DNA of 64,000 nucleotides from Paracidobacterium acidisoli (GTDB taxonomy: Bacteria > Acidobacteriota > Terriglobia > Terriglobales > Acidobacteriaceae). The stretch is from contig NZ_QVQT02000002.1 of the NCBI RefSeq assembly GCF_003428625.2, positions 1-64,000 of the forward strand, in the 5' to 3' direction. Positions within the stretch are counted from its first letter, which is position 1. Each line of letters begins with the position of its first letter. The notes below the pieces were generated by a model. It saw only the letters and a list, made by a program, of their open reading frames with translations, was not told the DNA's origin and ran no database searches. The position numbers and the translations under genes are program-made. Positions 52,601 to 61,500 of the stretch are shown one piece after another.

Positions 52601-54321
52601 ACTACTACGAATCGGCCAGCGATGCTGCGATTACCGGAATGACGACGGTGTGTATCGCGAATCCTCCTGAGGTTTTTGTAAAGCCGGAACGGGCACTGCT
52701 GTGGGCACTTCAAGGTGTGCCTTCCGGAACAATGCAATCGGGAGCAATTTCTGTACAGTCAGATGGAGTATTCAATGTTGCACCTCCAAATGCTTCTGTG
52801 CCGATTGCTGAGATTAGCGGAGCAACTGAGCAGGAGCAGTTTACCGACGGCTATCCGACCGTGACTGCCGGAGGGAAGAGTGTTCTGAACAGTGCTCTGG
52901 GTAAGCCTTTCTGTGGAACGGTAGACGGATACGCGAATGGAGCGCTGAGCTATCCTGCGAGTGGCAATGTGACAGCGAGTGGCTCGCCGATGAAGCTGGC
53001 ACTCCTGGAGCCGCTGAATTTTGCTCCCACATTCGGTACGAACGCAGCGCTGTCGACACCGACGGGAACAAGCGGTGGTAAGGGTGTGACGGCATCCACA
53101 TATACTCTCGATCTGTCGATCGCGAGTGGTGGGGTATTCGATTACAACGACGGCGAGCCATGCTACCTCGGTGGGCAGCGAACGGCATGTCACGATAACA
53201 ACTATCTGACGACATGGTTGTTTACGGGGAATAATCTGCTGCAGCCTCCACAGCCGGTGAGCCCTTCGGCTTCTCTGGTTTCGCTGGGAGGATCGGCAGT
53301 TCCGATATATGCGTATCCGGGCACGAATAATCCGATGGCCCCATTCAGCCAGGTTCCGTCGGCAGGAAAGCAAAGCGTGACGCTGCTGACCGGCGCGAGC
53401 CTGAATGTGGTGGTCACGGATCAGATCGGCAGTCAGACGTTTAATCAGGAGAGCTTCTGCGACCCCAATGTGCAGGGAGCGGGGTATGCATATCTGGCGG
53501 CTTCGAGTTGCAACGCGCAGGCGATCGCAGCGAGCACTCCGTCACAATCGCAGGCGCTGCCGCTAACGAAGAACAATGTTACGGTTCCAGGCGCGGAGGT
53601 TTTGTATCTGCCGAGTCCTGGTGGTGCAGGCGGCGGAGTGACAGTCGGCGGATATCTCGATCCGGATGTCCAGGTACCGAATGAGCCTGCAAGCTGCGCA
53701 GCAAGCGAGAGTAACTGCGTTTCTGCTGGTTATGCCGTTCCAACAATTCAGGCGGGACAGAGCCAGGCGTTCGCGTGGGAAAGCCTGTATTTTCTGGCGA
53801 GCGGGAATGCAGGAGTGCCCTATCAATTGAGCTGTGCGAGCGTGAGCACGCTCGGTGGCTCAGCAGTGCAATTCACGTCTGTCTCTGGTTCAAGCTGGGC
53901 AGCGAGCTCGCTCGGGATTACGTGCGCGTTGAATCCAACAGGTTATACATTTACGAACAGCACAATTCCCGGTGTCGTAATTGGTACGACGGCGACGGTT
54001 GCCAGGATGGAGCGACCGGCGATCGGAGGAAGTCCCGGGCTGCCGAGCAAGTTTTTCCTGTCGTTGCTCGCACCATGGATGATTGTTCCACTGACCTTCC
54101 GTCGAAAGTGGATGCAGGGAAATACCAGATTCATGGTAGTGGTGTGGCTGCTGGCCGGACTGGCCATGTGCACAGGCTTAATGGCCTGCGGAGCGGGACC
54201 GAGTGTGCCGGCAACGACGTCAGGCCTTGCGGCAACCCCTTCGGGAACATATGCGATTGCGGTGAATTATTCAGGTGGTGGCGCTTCAGGAACGCACTAC
54301 TTCTATATAACGGTGAAGTAA
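46663..54321 (+). CDS. Giant secreted protein: SBBP beta-propeller, DUF11 repeats, C-terminal hairpin
   Basis: 2552 residues. Signal sequence (FLVILISGFLAGGF), then a DUF7948-type N domain (NLPLLFLKDPNG, YPGIHVEYYGTGSHLEHDFVI, DPVIVWSTFL). SBBP-like propeller repeats follow (SDASGNLYLTGN, DGLGGIYLAGES, LDAAGNAYAFGT). About residues 780-1900 hold DUF11-type repeats, several opening with a (V/A)HLK/ATL strand after an 'SGDNTATV'-like end. A long tail without known motifs follows. The C terminus has two membrane helices around FRRKWMQGN, a MACG cysteine, and a short final strand segment, as in the protein at 11955. Probably a surface adhesin or matrix protein. First gene of the kinase cluster. 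Confidence 0.85.
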   Translation: MPLRLPWCVKSAPVYFLVILISGFLAGGFRAAAYDGSISGSSPERSVLPPTVARRQAQNLPLLFLKDPNGVPGADGAYSGLNSEYALWVRQTGFSVVTTHVENHIAGVQLRFAGAMPAGAMRAEQSPTKLNEYIGSDRSKWQENLPTYRRLITSEIYPGIHVEYYGTGSHLEHDFVIAPEAEPARVVIDVGGAEKIAREADGSLRLMTRSGVVNMLRPQAYQTNKDGSRRSIAAEYVVAGNSIRFRLADYDRHRELIIDPVIVWSTFLNASGTLSTGTTVTGIVSDASGNLYLTGNVTSTAASTAFDSAGFFGPGSAVANEDGNNPSDNTADAFVAALPANGEGAEASWVTIIGGTLGATSSAITLAPTTPGLIYFGGSTASVDFPATSGAYSTSRGSIASVGWIASLNLNGAIQSATFVPASSGTTVTIAGLAVDSSGNVTAALGVDPTGTFPTTANALGYTTNPGAAVLVLNGTLTGSAQLATYLGGFTGTTTLASVAVDGLGGIYLAGESTGDFPEAGAFSQTNSFAHNSSDGSTGDVFVAKITPPVGAATTYGVAYAAWLSGSAADEASGLALDAAGNAYAFGTTASSDLRANFTYTNTAGPVTAPTAGTLNGTAMQLVFPAKSTGGTPGGYLAKVDATGKPVGFTYLGGDGSDFLQGGTLDSNGNVVLVGSTDSTSGKFVPSVAATLPSDMQNAAGTHAFAVQIKGDLSAGLYDANLGPVGTGPATAAITADAQGLSYAALNLTGVAYASASGLQSGQGSSASTPYVAALAAATPGTGAGFRVASATNNYGANGLAAGDAVSWIWTLTGQNGGAKDVVVNLPVTASANSAFTVTGATGTASPGSCVTGAGGLTCIIPSLGDGSSVTVTAALTLGASGGPAAGLTLMATGYDAEGDQISLNQASAPQLSLSIAQSSATVYAAASQTVALAFSGTAEETYTFKVSNASGYVGSNVVITPSLPANFVAVTVSPSTCTAMTCSIATLAANGSSSYSITGYYSDSALFPDATPVTVLQDVNATAVATGTTAVDTTKVTTTVNRGFSIGNFSVSGPGASSFVLGTNIALTYNLTNTGPGAVYGLQLGNTLTVGGLTINVVSTGSGISCSSFGSCTIPVLPADGVAHAFTATVVFPDGPAPVNASLGSGTPVTVGSTITVPTGFTEISGSNTGSLGPITVERSAHLKVNTSQSAYSGAQTAFNLGDTVTYTVTVTNSGPNQTGTTDTLQLTPPSGSAAFTVTNIAVPAGGSCGTGSNPLCTLPSIPANHSVTFTVQGSYADTATNAAVTGAVIPEAFSAVSTLRSASDSNAAGTASGDNTATVNSPVHRTATLVIPTPTATGGSLSCPAGQSPCVYMANTIASPYGPNDIASYTVQVSNNGPDIATGVSFTLPLPQALNGATAHIVNVTTGPVETPGTPAFGSAVSCTATAASISCSGGNLPVGTNVLTVTFAGTYDAATVPTASTAVAAASTATVSTTAASAGQPASGSTTVASALPSIYVARAVHLKLTKTRNIAIDIPAATFAIRTDGNGQPVINLDEHPGQLIAGANDALEFDFTLSNLGANAAPAGWTTVTEMLPPYFEIVTAPNPSVASCVVAGATITAGYMTGAGGAAMSCTLSGSLAGGSALSPAGACTVNAAFLCYQGKFIDGKGAAADITGSPVSGWTPEIPLIAASSKAVSTNGMTLVPDAVDPVSNSDAASGTIPFSVQRVVHLHVLSSKIMQTNETALAPVGGVSGAGIAEAQTAVQGGAVANYLRYEATVVNDGPNWSVQPQLTAATDKNFTLVGEPLNGAVIAYASTAAAGSGTSTGQALGPLSQMSSAAELFDFDGFYGLSAFANENCDVQTGAPANSLCGTTAQTQAFAFGSVADAKAEDNRNGNVPLPPLLAILPVTVVNTPVGSSFTLQPYDPAQTAGSNVPLTLTIPAVSQAGITSVEQVKASQSDGDLPVAAAATAAYAKGAKLYVYGSPSTSNATQPGPYYYESASDAAITGMTTVCIANPPEVFVKPERALLWALQGVPSGTMQSGAISVQSDGVFNVAPPNASVPIAEISGATEQEQFTDGYPTVTAGGKSVLNSALGKPFCGTVDGYANGALSYPASGNVTASGSPMKLALLEPLNFAPTFGTNAALSTPTGTSGGKGVTASTYTLDLSIASGGVFDYNDGEPCYLGGQRTACHDNNYLTTWLFTGNNLLQPPQPVSPSASLVSLGGSAVPIYAYPGTNNPMAPFSQVPSAGKQSVTLLTGASLNVVVTDQIGSQTFNQESFCDPNVQGAGYAYLAASSCNAQAIAASTPSQSQALPLTKNNVTVPGAEVLYLPSPGGAGGGVTVGGYLDPDVQVPNEPASCAASESNCVSAGYAVPTIQAGQSQAFAWESLYFLASGNAGVPYQLSCASVSTLGGSAVQFTSVSGSSWAASSLGITCALNPTGYTFTNSTIPGVVIGTTATVARMERPAIGGSPGLPSKFFLSLLAPWMIVPLTFRRKWMQGNTRFMVVVWLLAGLAMCTGLMACGAGPSVPATTSGLAATPSGTYAIAVNYSGGGASGTHYFYITVK

Positions 54322-54377
54322 AGATTCCTGATGCGCTTTGGGAGAGAGGTTTTGAAATTGTCGGGAGAAACACTGCG

Positions 54378-57300
54378 GTGAGTTCGTCCCCTGTCACGCA
54401 TTTCGACAAGTACGAAGTAACTGGCACACTGGGCCAGGGCGGGATGGGTGTTGTCTACAAAGCTGTGGACAGAAAAGGCATCCGCGGGCGTGAAGTGGCG
54501 ATTAAGACGCTGACGAATCGCACCGAAGAGAATCTGCGGCGCTTCGAACGGGAAAAACAGGCTGGTTTCCTTACTCACCCCAATGTCGTTCGTGTTCTGG
54601 ATGCGGGGGAGCAGGATGGACTGCCGTATCTGGTACTGGAGTTTGTTTCCGGCGAGCCTCTTGATTCGATTCTGAAATCAGGCCGCGCTATGCCAATGCT
54701 GCAGCGGCTGAAAATCATTCGCAGCGTGTGCGACGGGCTCTATTACTGTCACCAGAATGGTGTAATTCACCGTGATATTAAGCCGGCAAATGTGATCGTG
54801 CAGCAGGATGGCACTTCGACCATTATTGACTTCGGAATCGCCAGGCGAATCGATCAGCCGGATAACGGACCGGAGTATGACAGCACGCTGACTCAGGTGG
54901 GCAGCGTAATCGGAACGCTGCATTATCTCGCCCCGGAACGGTTTCGCAACCAGTGCGATGGGCGTGCCGATGTTTTTTCGACGGGCGTGATGCTGTATCT
55001 GTTGCTGACCGGCGAACTGCCGTTTTCAGGCACGGATGCAGGACAAGTGCAGCTGAAAATACTCAATGAGTCGTATGCCTCGCTGCAGTCGATTTTGCCG
55101 AATGCGCCGGAAGTGCTGGATCAGATCGCGGCGCGGTCGCTGGCAAAAAATCCGGATGAACGGTACGCAACGGCCGAAGAGATGTCTCTCGATCTCGCTG
55201 GAGTAATCGAAACAATGCAGCGCGAGCAGGTGGGAGATCTCTTCCGCACGGCACAGCGCGCATATGAATCCGGCGATCTGGTGGGCGCAAAAGATATTGT
55301 GCTGCAGATCACAAGGATTGATCGCGATCATCTGCAGGCCCGCCAGCTGCGCGTAAAGCTGGATAATGAGCTGGCTGCACAGGAGCGCCGTGAAAAGATG
55401 CGCGTTCTGACCTCTGAAATTGAAGATGCCCTGCGCGAGCGCCGGTATGACGATGCGCTGAGCAAAGTAGAAGAAGCGCTGAGTTGGGATGCAAAAAATG
55501 CAACCCTGTTGCAGATCAGGGAAGAGATTACCGAAAAGCGACGCCGTGCGAATCGTGTGAATGATCTTATTTATCGGGCGGATGAAGCAAGAGCGCGCGG
55601 CGACTATGACCAGGCTCTGGCGCTTGCATCGGAGGCCGCCGGACTTGATCCCGCAAATTCGTCCGTGATTCTTGTGCAGAAGGAGATTGGCCGCGAAGCA
55701 CAACAGGCGGCACTGGCAGGGAAGCGCCGTACGATTCTTGAGAATGCACAGAGAGCATTCGACTCACGGCAGTTTACTGAGGTACTGAGGATACTGAGCG
55801 AGGCACAGACGCTGGGTATTCAGTCGGCGGATATCGATCAGCTGCGTCAGGATGCGGAGGCCGCTGCTGAACAACAGCACCGCAGAAGAATACTGGAGCA
55901 GATTGAGGAGCAGATCGACGTAAGCATTCGCGCGGAACAGTATTCGGATGCTCTGGATAAGCTGAATCGAGCACTGGAAAAACTGGCAGGCGAGCCGTCG
56001 CTGCTGCGCAGAAAAGCACAGGTGGAACGTCATCTGGAGGAGACAGAGACACAGAAGCTGGTGGAAACAACACAGCGAGCTGTGCAGGAAGCACTGAGCC
56101 GCTCTCCGGAAGAAGCACTGCAGATTGTGAGTGCCGCGCTAAGCAGGTATCCGTCAGACACGCGCCTTCTGGACATGCAGCGGAGCGTGCGGCAGCAGGT
56201 GAAGCGGCAGGCATCGGGCGCGCAGCGTGCAGAGTCACTGAGGCAGGCCAATACAGCGCTAAGTCAGAAGCGATTCGGTGAGGCGATTGAGATTCTGGAA
56301 GGGCTGAGGGCAGAGTTTGGTCATTCACCGGAACTGGATGAGTTACTGGATATTGCGCAGACGCAGCAGAAGGAATATACGCGGCAAAGGATGGTGCAGG
56401 ATACGATCCTGGAAGCGGATCGACTGACGGGTACAGGACGCTTCAATGAGGCAGCGCAGGTACTGGAAGCTGCTTTAGCAACAACCTCTGATGCATCGCT
56501 GCAGCAATTGCTGGAAAAAGCGAGAGAACGCGAGAAAGAGGGTGGACGCAGGATTCTGGCAGCGTCGGAACGAGTAAGCGAACTGATTGACGCGGGTCAG
56601 TACGATGATGCATTGCGAGCGATCGAAGCTGTGACAAGGCAGTTCGGAGTAATTCCTGAGCTTGAATCGTTGCAGGACAAGGTACGCGCGGCAATCGAAC
56701 GCGAAGCAGCTCTGCATACGGCGAAAGAATCTGCCTCGGAAGCGTTGCGGGCGGGTGAACTAAGTAAAGGGATAGATGTTCTTGAGGGAGTTCGTCACGC
56801 ATACGGTGAGTTTCCGCAATGGAAATCTGCAATTTCCGAATACAGGATGAATGCAGCCAGAGTTGCCGACCGGGTTGTGGAGCAGGCGGTGCGGCAATCG
56901 CGCGAAGCCCTGCTGACAAAGAAACATGAAGAGGCGGCACAGGGACTGCAGGCGGCTCAGCCTGCGCTGAAATTTGCGTCAGATTCGGCAACCCAGGAAT
57001 GGCAGCGGTTAGTGGAAGCAGCAGCCAAAGCAGGGGTAACTGTTGAGCAGGGCTCTGGTACCGGAAATGTTGTTATTCGCAAGGGCCTGAGTCGCTGGAT
57101 GCTGATTACAGCGGTGGTCGTTGTGTTGCTCGCTGGCGGTGCACTGGCGTATTTTCTTCGTCCGGCGAGTCCGATTCATGTGCTGGAGATCGGGGTACAA
57201 ATCAATGCTCAGCCCTGGGCTCACATTGATCGGATGGTACGCTCAGCAGGCAATGGATCAGAGGAACATGTAATCAATCAGGACACGCCAATGCTGGTGA

Positions 57301-57452
57301 ATCTTCCAGCGGGAAGTTATGAGGTCTTTTATACGAAGCCGGATGGCACAAAGGGAATGGGACGGTGTGAAGTCAGCTCAGCGCAAAACACATGCACCGT
57401 GAACACGGGCTATCAAATGGATATCGATAGCCTGGTTGAGGGGCAAAAATGA
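54378..57452 (+). CDS. Transmembrane Ser/Thr protein kinase with long TPR-like region
   Basis: 1024 residues. Kinase domain about 10-275: GQGGMGVVYKA, the Lys in VAIKTL, HRDIKPANV, IDFGIARR and APERF, all intact. Residues 276-890 are helical pairs resembling degenerate TPRs (repeated 'AxxxYDxALxxxxxA' units). One membrane helix at about 907-927 (WMLITAVVVVLLAGGALAYFL) leads to about 97 outside residues with PAGSYEVFYTKPDGTKG, similar to a PEGA domain, and two cysteines. GTG 54378 is chosen; the open frame upstream overlaps the previous gene. It starts 57 bases after the giant-protein gene and overlaps the next gene by four bases. Confidence 0.9.
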   Translation: MSSSPVTHFDKYEVTGTLGQGGMGVVYKAVDRKGIRGREVAIKTLTNRTEENLRRFEREKQAGFLTHPNVVRVLDAGEQDGLPYLVLEFVSGEPLDSILKSGRAMPMLQRLKIIRSVCDGLYYCHQNGVIHRDIKPANVIVQQDGTSTIIDFGIARRIDQPDNGPEYDSTLTQVGSVIGTLHYLAPERFRNQCDGRADVFSTGVMLYLLLTGELPFSGTDAGQVQLKILNESYASLQSILPNAPEVLDQIAARSLAKNPDERYATAEEMSLDLAGVIETMQREQVGDLFRTAQRAYESGDLVGAKDIVLQITRIDRDHLQARQLRVKLDNELAAQERREKMRVLTSEIEDALRERRYDDALSKVEEALSWDAKNATLLQIREEITEKRRRANRVNDLIYRADEARARGDYDQALALASEAAGLDPANSSVILVQKEIGREAQQAALAGKRRTILENAQRAFDSRQFTEVLRILSEAQTLGIQSADIDQLRQDAEAAAEQQHRRRILEQIEEQIDVSIRAEQYSDALDKLNRALEKLAGEPSLLRRKAQVERHLEETETQKLVETTQRAVQEALSRSPEEALQIVSAALSRYPSDTRLLDMQRSVRQQVKRQASGAQRAESLRQANTALSQKRFGEAIEILEGLRAEFGHSPELDELLDIAQTQQKEYTRQRMVQDTILEADRLTGTGRFNEAAQVLEAALATTSDASLQQLLEKAREREKEGGRRILAASERVSELIDAGQYDDALRAIEAVTRQFGVIPELESLQDKVRAAIEREAALHTAKESASEALRAGELSKGIDVLEGVRHAYGEFPQWKSAISEYRMNAARVADRVVEQAVRQSREALLTKKHEEAAQGLQAAQPALKFASDSATQEWQRLVEAAAKAGVTVEQGSGTGNVVIRKGLSRWMLITAVVVVLLAGGALAYFLRPASPIHVLEIGVQINAQPWAHIDRMVRSAGNGSEEHVINQDTPMLVNLPAGSYEVFYTKPDGTKGMGRCEVSSAQNTCTVNTGYQMDIDSLVEGQK

Positions 57453-58495
57453 TGCTGCGAAAGTCCGGTGGCCTTTGTTTACTGGCAGCGTTCCTGATGG
57501 TTACTCCGCAGACGTTGTTCGCTGGCCAGGAGAGCGCTCCGCCCTCGCTGAGCGGACTGGCGGGCGGCTATATCAAGCGGGGTGACGATGCGTTGAGCAA
57601 TAAGGATTACGACAAAGCTCGCCAGTATTATCAGCTGGCACTGAATCCAGGATTCCATGCCACTCAGGATCAGATTGATTATGCGACGAAGAAAAAGCAG
57701 GAAGCGGAAAACCTGCAGCGGGAAGCAAATCTGACGCCTGCGGAGAAAAGTCTGGACGCAGGCAAAGATGCTTATCGTAAAGGGAATCTGGCACAGGCAA
57801 AAACCTCGCTTCTGCAGGTTCAGTCCGGCACCGATCAGTATGAGGATGCGCAACAGTATCTTTTCAAAATCAACCTCTATGAAAAGGCACAGGGGCTGGA
57901 AGCACAGAGCCCTAAAGTCGCGATCGATATCTATGATCAGTTGATTGCAGATCCTTCCTTTCCTCTCAATGCTCAGGTAAAGGCGCGAATTGGCGAACTG
58001 CAGACTACAGCAGCTAAGGCGGCGGTGCCTGCCCGCTCTGTATCGGTGGTGAAAGACCCTAAAGCTCTTTTAGCAGAAGCGCATGCTTTACAGGACAAGG
58101 GTGATCTGACGAAAGCTAAGGCCGTGTTCCAGGAAGCATTGGGTATCGATGCGAAAAATGCTGAGGCGCTGGCAGGGCTGAAAGCGATTGATGATGCGCT
58201 GCGTGCGAATGCAGATCTGCAGCTGAAAGAGGGAATCAAGGAATTTCTGACCTGCGATTATCGCGGCGCAGAAGATTCGCTGAAGCAGTATCTCGATTCT
58301 GGCGCAGGCCATGCGGGCGCCGCGCACTTTTTCCTTGGAGCGGCGGAGACGGCAGAGACTTTGCAGGGACAGACGGATCAGCGATTGCGTACTGACGCGG
58401 GGAAACAATTTTCGCAGGCGAAGAGTCTCGGATATCGGCCGGTGCCAGGCAGCGTGTCTCCCAGAATTCTGAATGTATGGAAAGGCAGCGTATAA
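57449..58495 (+). CDS. Exported TPR protein
   Basis: 348 residues with a signal peptide (LCLLAAFLMVTPQTLFAGQ) and TPR-like helical pairs: KRGDDALSNKDYDKARQYYQLAL, GKDAYRKGNLAQAKTSLLQV, AHALQDKGDLTKAKAVFQEALGIDAKNAEALAGL. It should act outside the cytoplasmic membrane, the same side as the kinase's small C-terminal domain. The ATG overlaps the kinase stop (ATGA), so the two are coupled. The kinase TPR region and this protein probably share an origin or a partner. Confidence 0.85.
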   Translation: MMLRKSGGLCLLAAFLMVTPQTLFAGQESAPPSLSGLAGGYIKRGDDALSNKDYDKARQYYQLALNPGFHATQDQIDYATKKKQEAENLQREANLTPAEKSLDAGKDAYRKGNLAQAKTSLLQVQSGTDQYEDAQQYLFKINLYEKAQGLEAQSPKVAIDIYDQLIADPSFPLNAQVKARIGELQTTAAKAAVPARSVSVVKDPKALLAEAHALQDKGDLTKAKAVFQEALGIDAKNAEALAGLKAIDDALRANADLQLKEGIKEFLTCDYRGAEDSLKQYLDSGAGHAGAAHFFLGAAETAETLQGQTDQRLRTDAGKQFSQAKSLGYRPVPGSVSPRILNVWKGSV

Positions 58496-58565
58496 AGCGC
58501 AAGCCAGGGAACAACGCACAAAAAGTTACGAGAAGAAGTCCGAATAAATCGGACGGAGCGTGCAA

Positions 58566-61500
58566 ATGAAAGACTGGTTGAAGGCGTGCATTCTGCTTAT
58601 GTTTGCAATGACTGCAGTAACTGCTGCGATGGCGCAGACCTCCATTGTGTCGGGGCAGGTAGTCGATGGTGCAAAAAAGCCAGTTGCCGGTATCCGGGTT
58701 CGCCTGATCAATCCTTCGCTGCCTTATAAAGAAGTAGTCACGGATGAAAATGGCGTCTACACATTTGAGGATGTGCCTCCGCTCTCTGATTACTCAGTGG
58801 AGGTGATGGGGAAGATAACGATTCAGTCGATTGCGTTTGAAGTGCCGATCGATAATCCCAAGCTCGTGCTTCCGGACATTGTGTATGAAGAGCCCGCCGT
58901 GCCTGCAGTAGCGGCGCAGGCTCCCGTTCAGGCGAGTTCGTCTCAGCGTGCGACCGCACCAGCACCTTCAACAGCTTCGGGCGGAATCACGATCACCGCA
59001 AATCCTGTACAAAATTCTGCGACTGTTCAACCATTGCCAGTCCGACAGAACGTTTCGAAGCAGCGACAGCCTGCAGTGCAGCCCGTGTTTCTCACGTCTC
59101 TGGGCGTCAACGTCTCGGGCACGCAATTGCGCGTGCTGCCGCTTTACAATCGGAACTTCCTTGCTCTGGGAAATCTGTCTCCTGGTGTGCACGATGTTCC
59201 GCAGGGATCAGCGCTCGAGGGAGCGGCTTTCAGCATCTCGGGCTCTCCACCGTACGCGACGAACTTTCTGATCGATGGGCACGGCAACATTGCATCAAGT
59301 ACAGATCAGGCGATTCCGTTTCAGGTAAACGAAGGTATTCAGGAGTTTCGTATTACCTATGCCAACCAGGGTGCCCAATATGGTGGCGCATCGGGTGGTG
59401 TGGTAGACGTGGTGACGAGTCGCGGACGCGGAAGTCAGAGCGGGGCCTGGCATGGCTCGATCTTCGGCTATTACAACTCGGACAGTCTGAACGCTGGAAG
59501 CCCGATTTCTGCTTATTCCGGCACTACTTTTGCCAAAGCTGTGGCCTATGCCGGGCCGATGAATTCGCCGACATATACTGCAGCAGGAAGCTATTCCGCA
59601 TTCGACTGTATCAGCGATGTGGCGGCGAACTGTGCGAGTCCGAATTTGTCGGCCGTGGATGCAGGTACAAAGTGGCTGTCATTTGCCCCCACTACCTACA
59701 ATGCAATGGCAAGTCTGCTGGGAAGCGGGTTGATCGGTGCAACTCCCTGTGGCGGAGCGCCATGCGGCAATTTCCAGCCCTGGGACGCAGCAGGCGCTCT
59801 GGCGCAATATGACAGCAGAGTGCTCCCGGTACAATCTCGTCAGTTTGGAGCGAACCTGGGAGGTCCGCTGCTTAGTCGCAGGGTCTTTCTCTTCGCGAGC
59901 TACGAGGGCACGCTGATCAACAATGCAAATCCGATTTTTGAACGGGTTCCGACAGGAACAGATCTTGCGAATGCGGCGGCAAACGACAACACAGGGCTGG
60001 CAAGCCGCTATCTGGGATTGTATCCAAAGGCAAATATCACTGGTGGCGGGTCATCAAGCGGTGGCTGGAACATTTTCAACTTCTATCGTGGTACTGCGCC
60101 GAACTTTACACATGTGCACAATGTACTGGTGCGTCCGGATATCATTCTGCCGCACGAGCAGAGCCTGAGTCTTCGATATACCGGGCAGATCCTCGATCAG
60201 TTGCATGATGACAACCTGCCGGCGCAGGTGGACTATGCCGGAAATGGCGCAGAGCGCTTCGCTCAGAATCAAAGTGCGGCGCTTAGCCTGAGTGGAAGAT
60301 TGTTCGGGGGCGCAAGCCGGTATGGAAATAATGAGCTGAGAATCGGGTTTACCCAATTTCGCCTCGACGAGCTGCCGCAGGATCGTCATTCGGGCGCAAA
60401 TGCATATTTGCCGACATTTGTTCTGAGTGGTGTCGATTCACAATATGCAGGTGCAAAGAGTGGAACGCCTGGTGCATTTGGCGGGTGGTTTGATTCCTTC
60501 TGGGCATCGTGCGGCGGTACTGTTGGTTCGGGGCATTGTCCAAACTACAGCCAGCCGGCGGCTGCGTGGCAGTCTCCCTCGCCGGTAACTCCTTCACTTG
60601 ACGGAGAATTTCCAATGGCACGGCTGGGAGCTCCTCTGGTAGCCCCGTCGCAGCATCGTGACAGCGAATTTCAGTTATATGACCTGCTCTCGCTGAAATT
60701 AACGAACAGACATATTTTCAATGTCGGCGGCGACCTGAGATACAACCAGAATTTTCTTTACGACGGGAGCCTGACACGAGGTCTGGTGGTATCAAACAAT
60801 CTGGGCGAATTTACCTCGGACAGCGAAACGTGCATCTCATGCGGCAAAGCATTTGTACGACCCTCATTCGATTATGCGCTGCGTCAGCCCACTCCATACA
60901 TAGGAGATTTGCGGAGCTGGACAGGCGGAGTATTTGCTGAGGATCGATTTACGCCCAATCGGAAACTTCTGATCACGCTGGGCGTGCGCTATGAATATTT
61001 CGGACAGCCTCTTGAACAGAAAGGCCGGTTGTGGAATTACATCAACTCCACCAATGGTCTGGTACGTGAGGGTACAACGCAGGCTTTCGATGCATTTGGC
61101 AATGCATGCTCGGGGGCGCAGTCCTCGCTGGCATCTGTTTACGCTGCCCAGCAAATTGCCTTTTCTTCTACCGGATGCGGTCAGGGTTCGCCGGGGTTCA
61201 ATCTGCCGACAGACAAGACAAGTGTTGCCCCACGATTCGGTCTGGCATATGCCCCTGATGCGGAGAGAAGGCGTGTCTACCGCATCGGCGGAGGACTATA
61301 TTATGATCGCCTGCCTGCGAGTTATACGCTCCAGCTGCTTCGCAACAGGCCGACGCCTTTCGACATCAACGCACCATCGGCGCTGTATGGACAGAACTTC
61401 GCCTCCTCTTACTGTGGCGGAATAAATACGCAATGCGGACTGGGTAACGGCGCGCTTGCATTGCTCAGTGGAGGCGTTGCAAATGGCGTTGAGGCGGCGT

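Noticed and set aside
53775-54377. 201-codon upstream extension of the kinase
   Set aside because: It overlaps the C-terminal hairpin of the giant protein in another frame and has no coding character; GTG 54378 lies just before the kinase domain.
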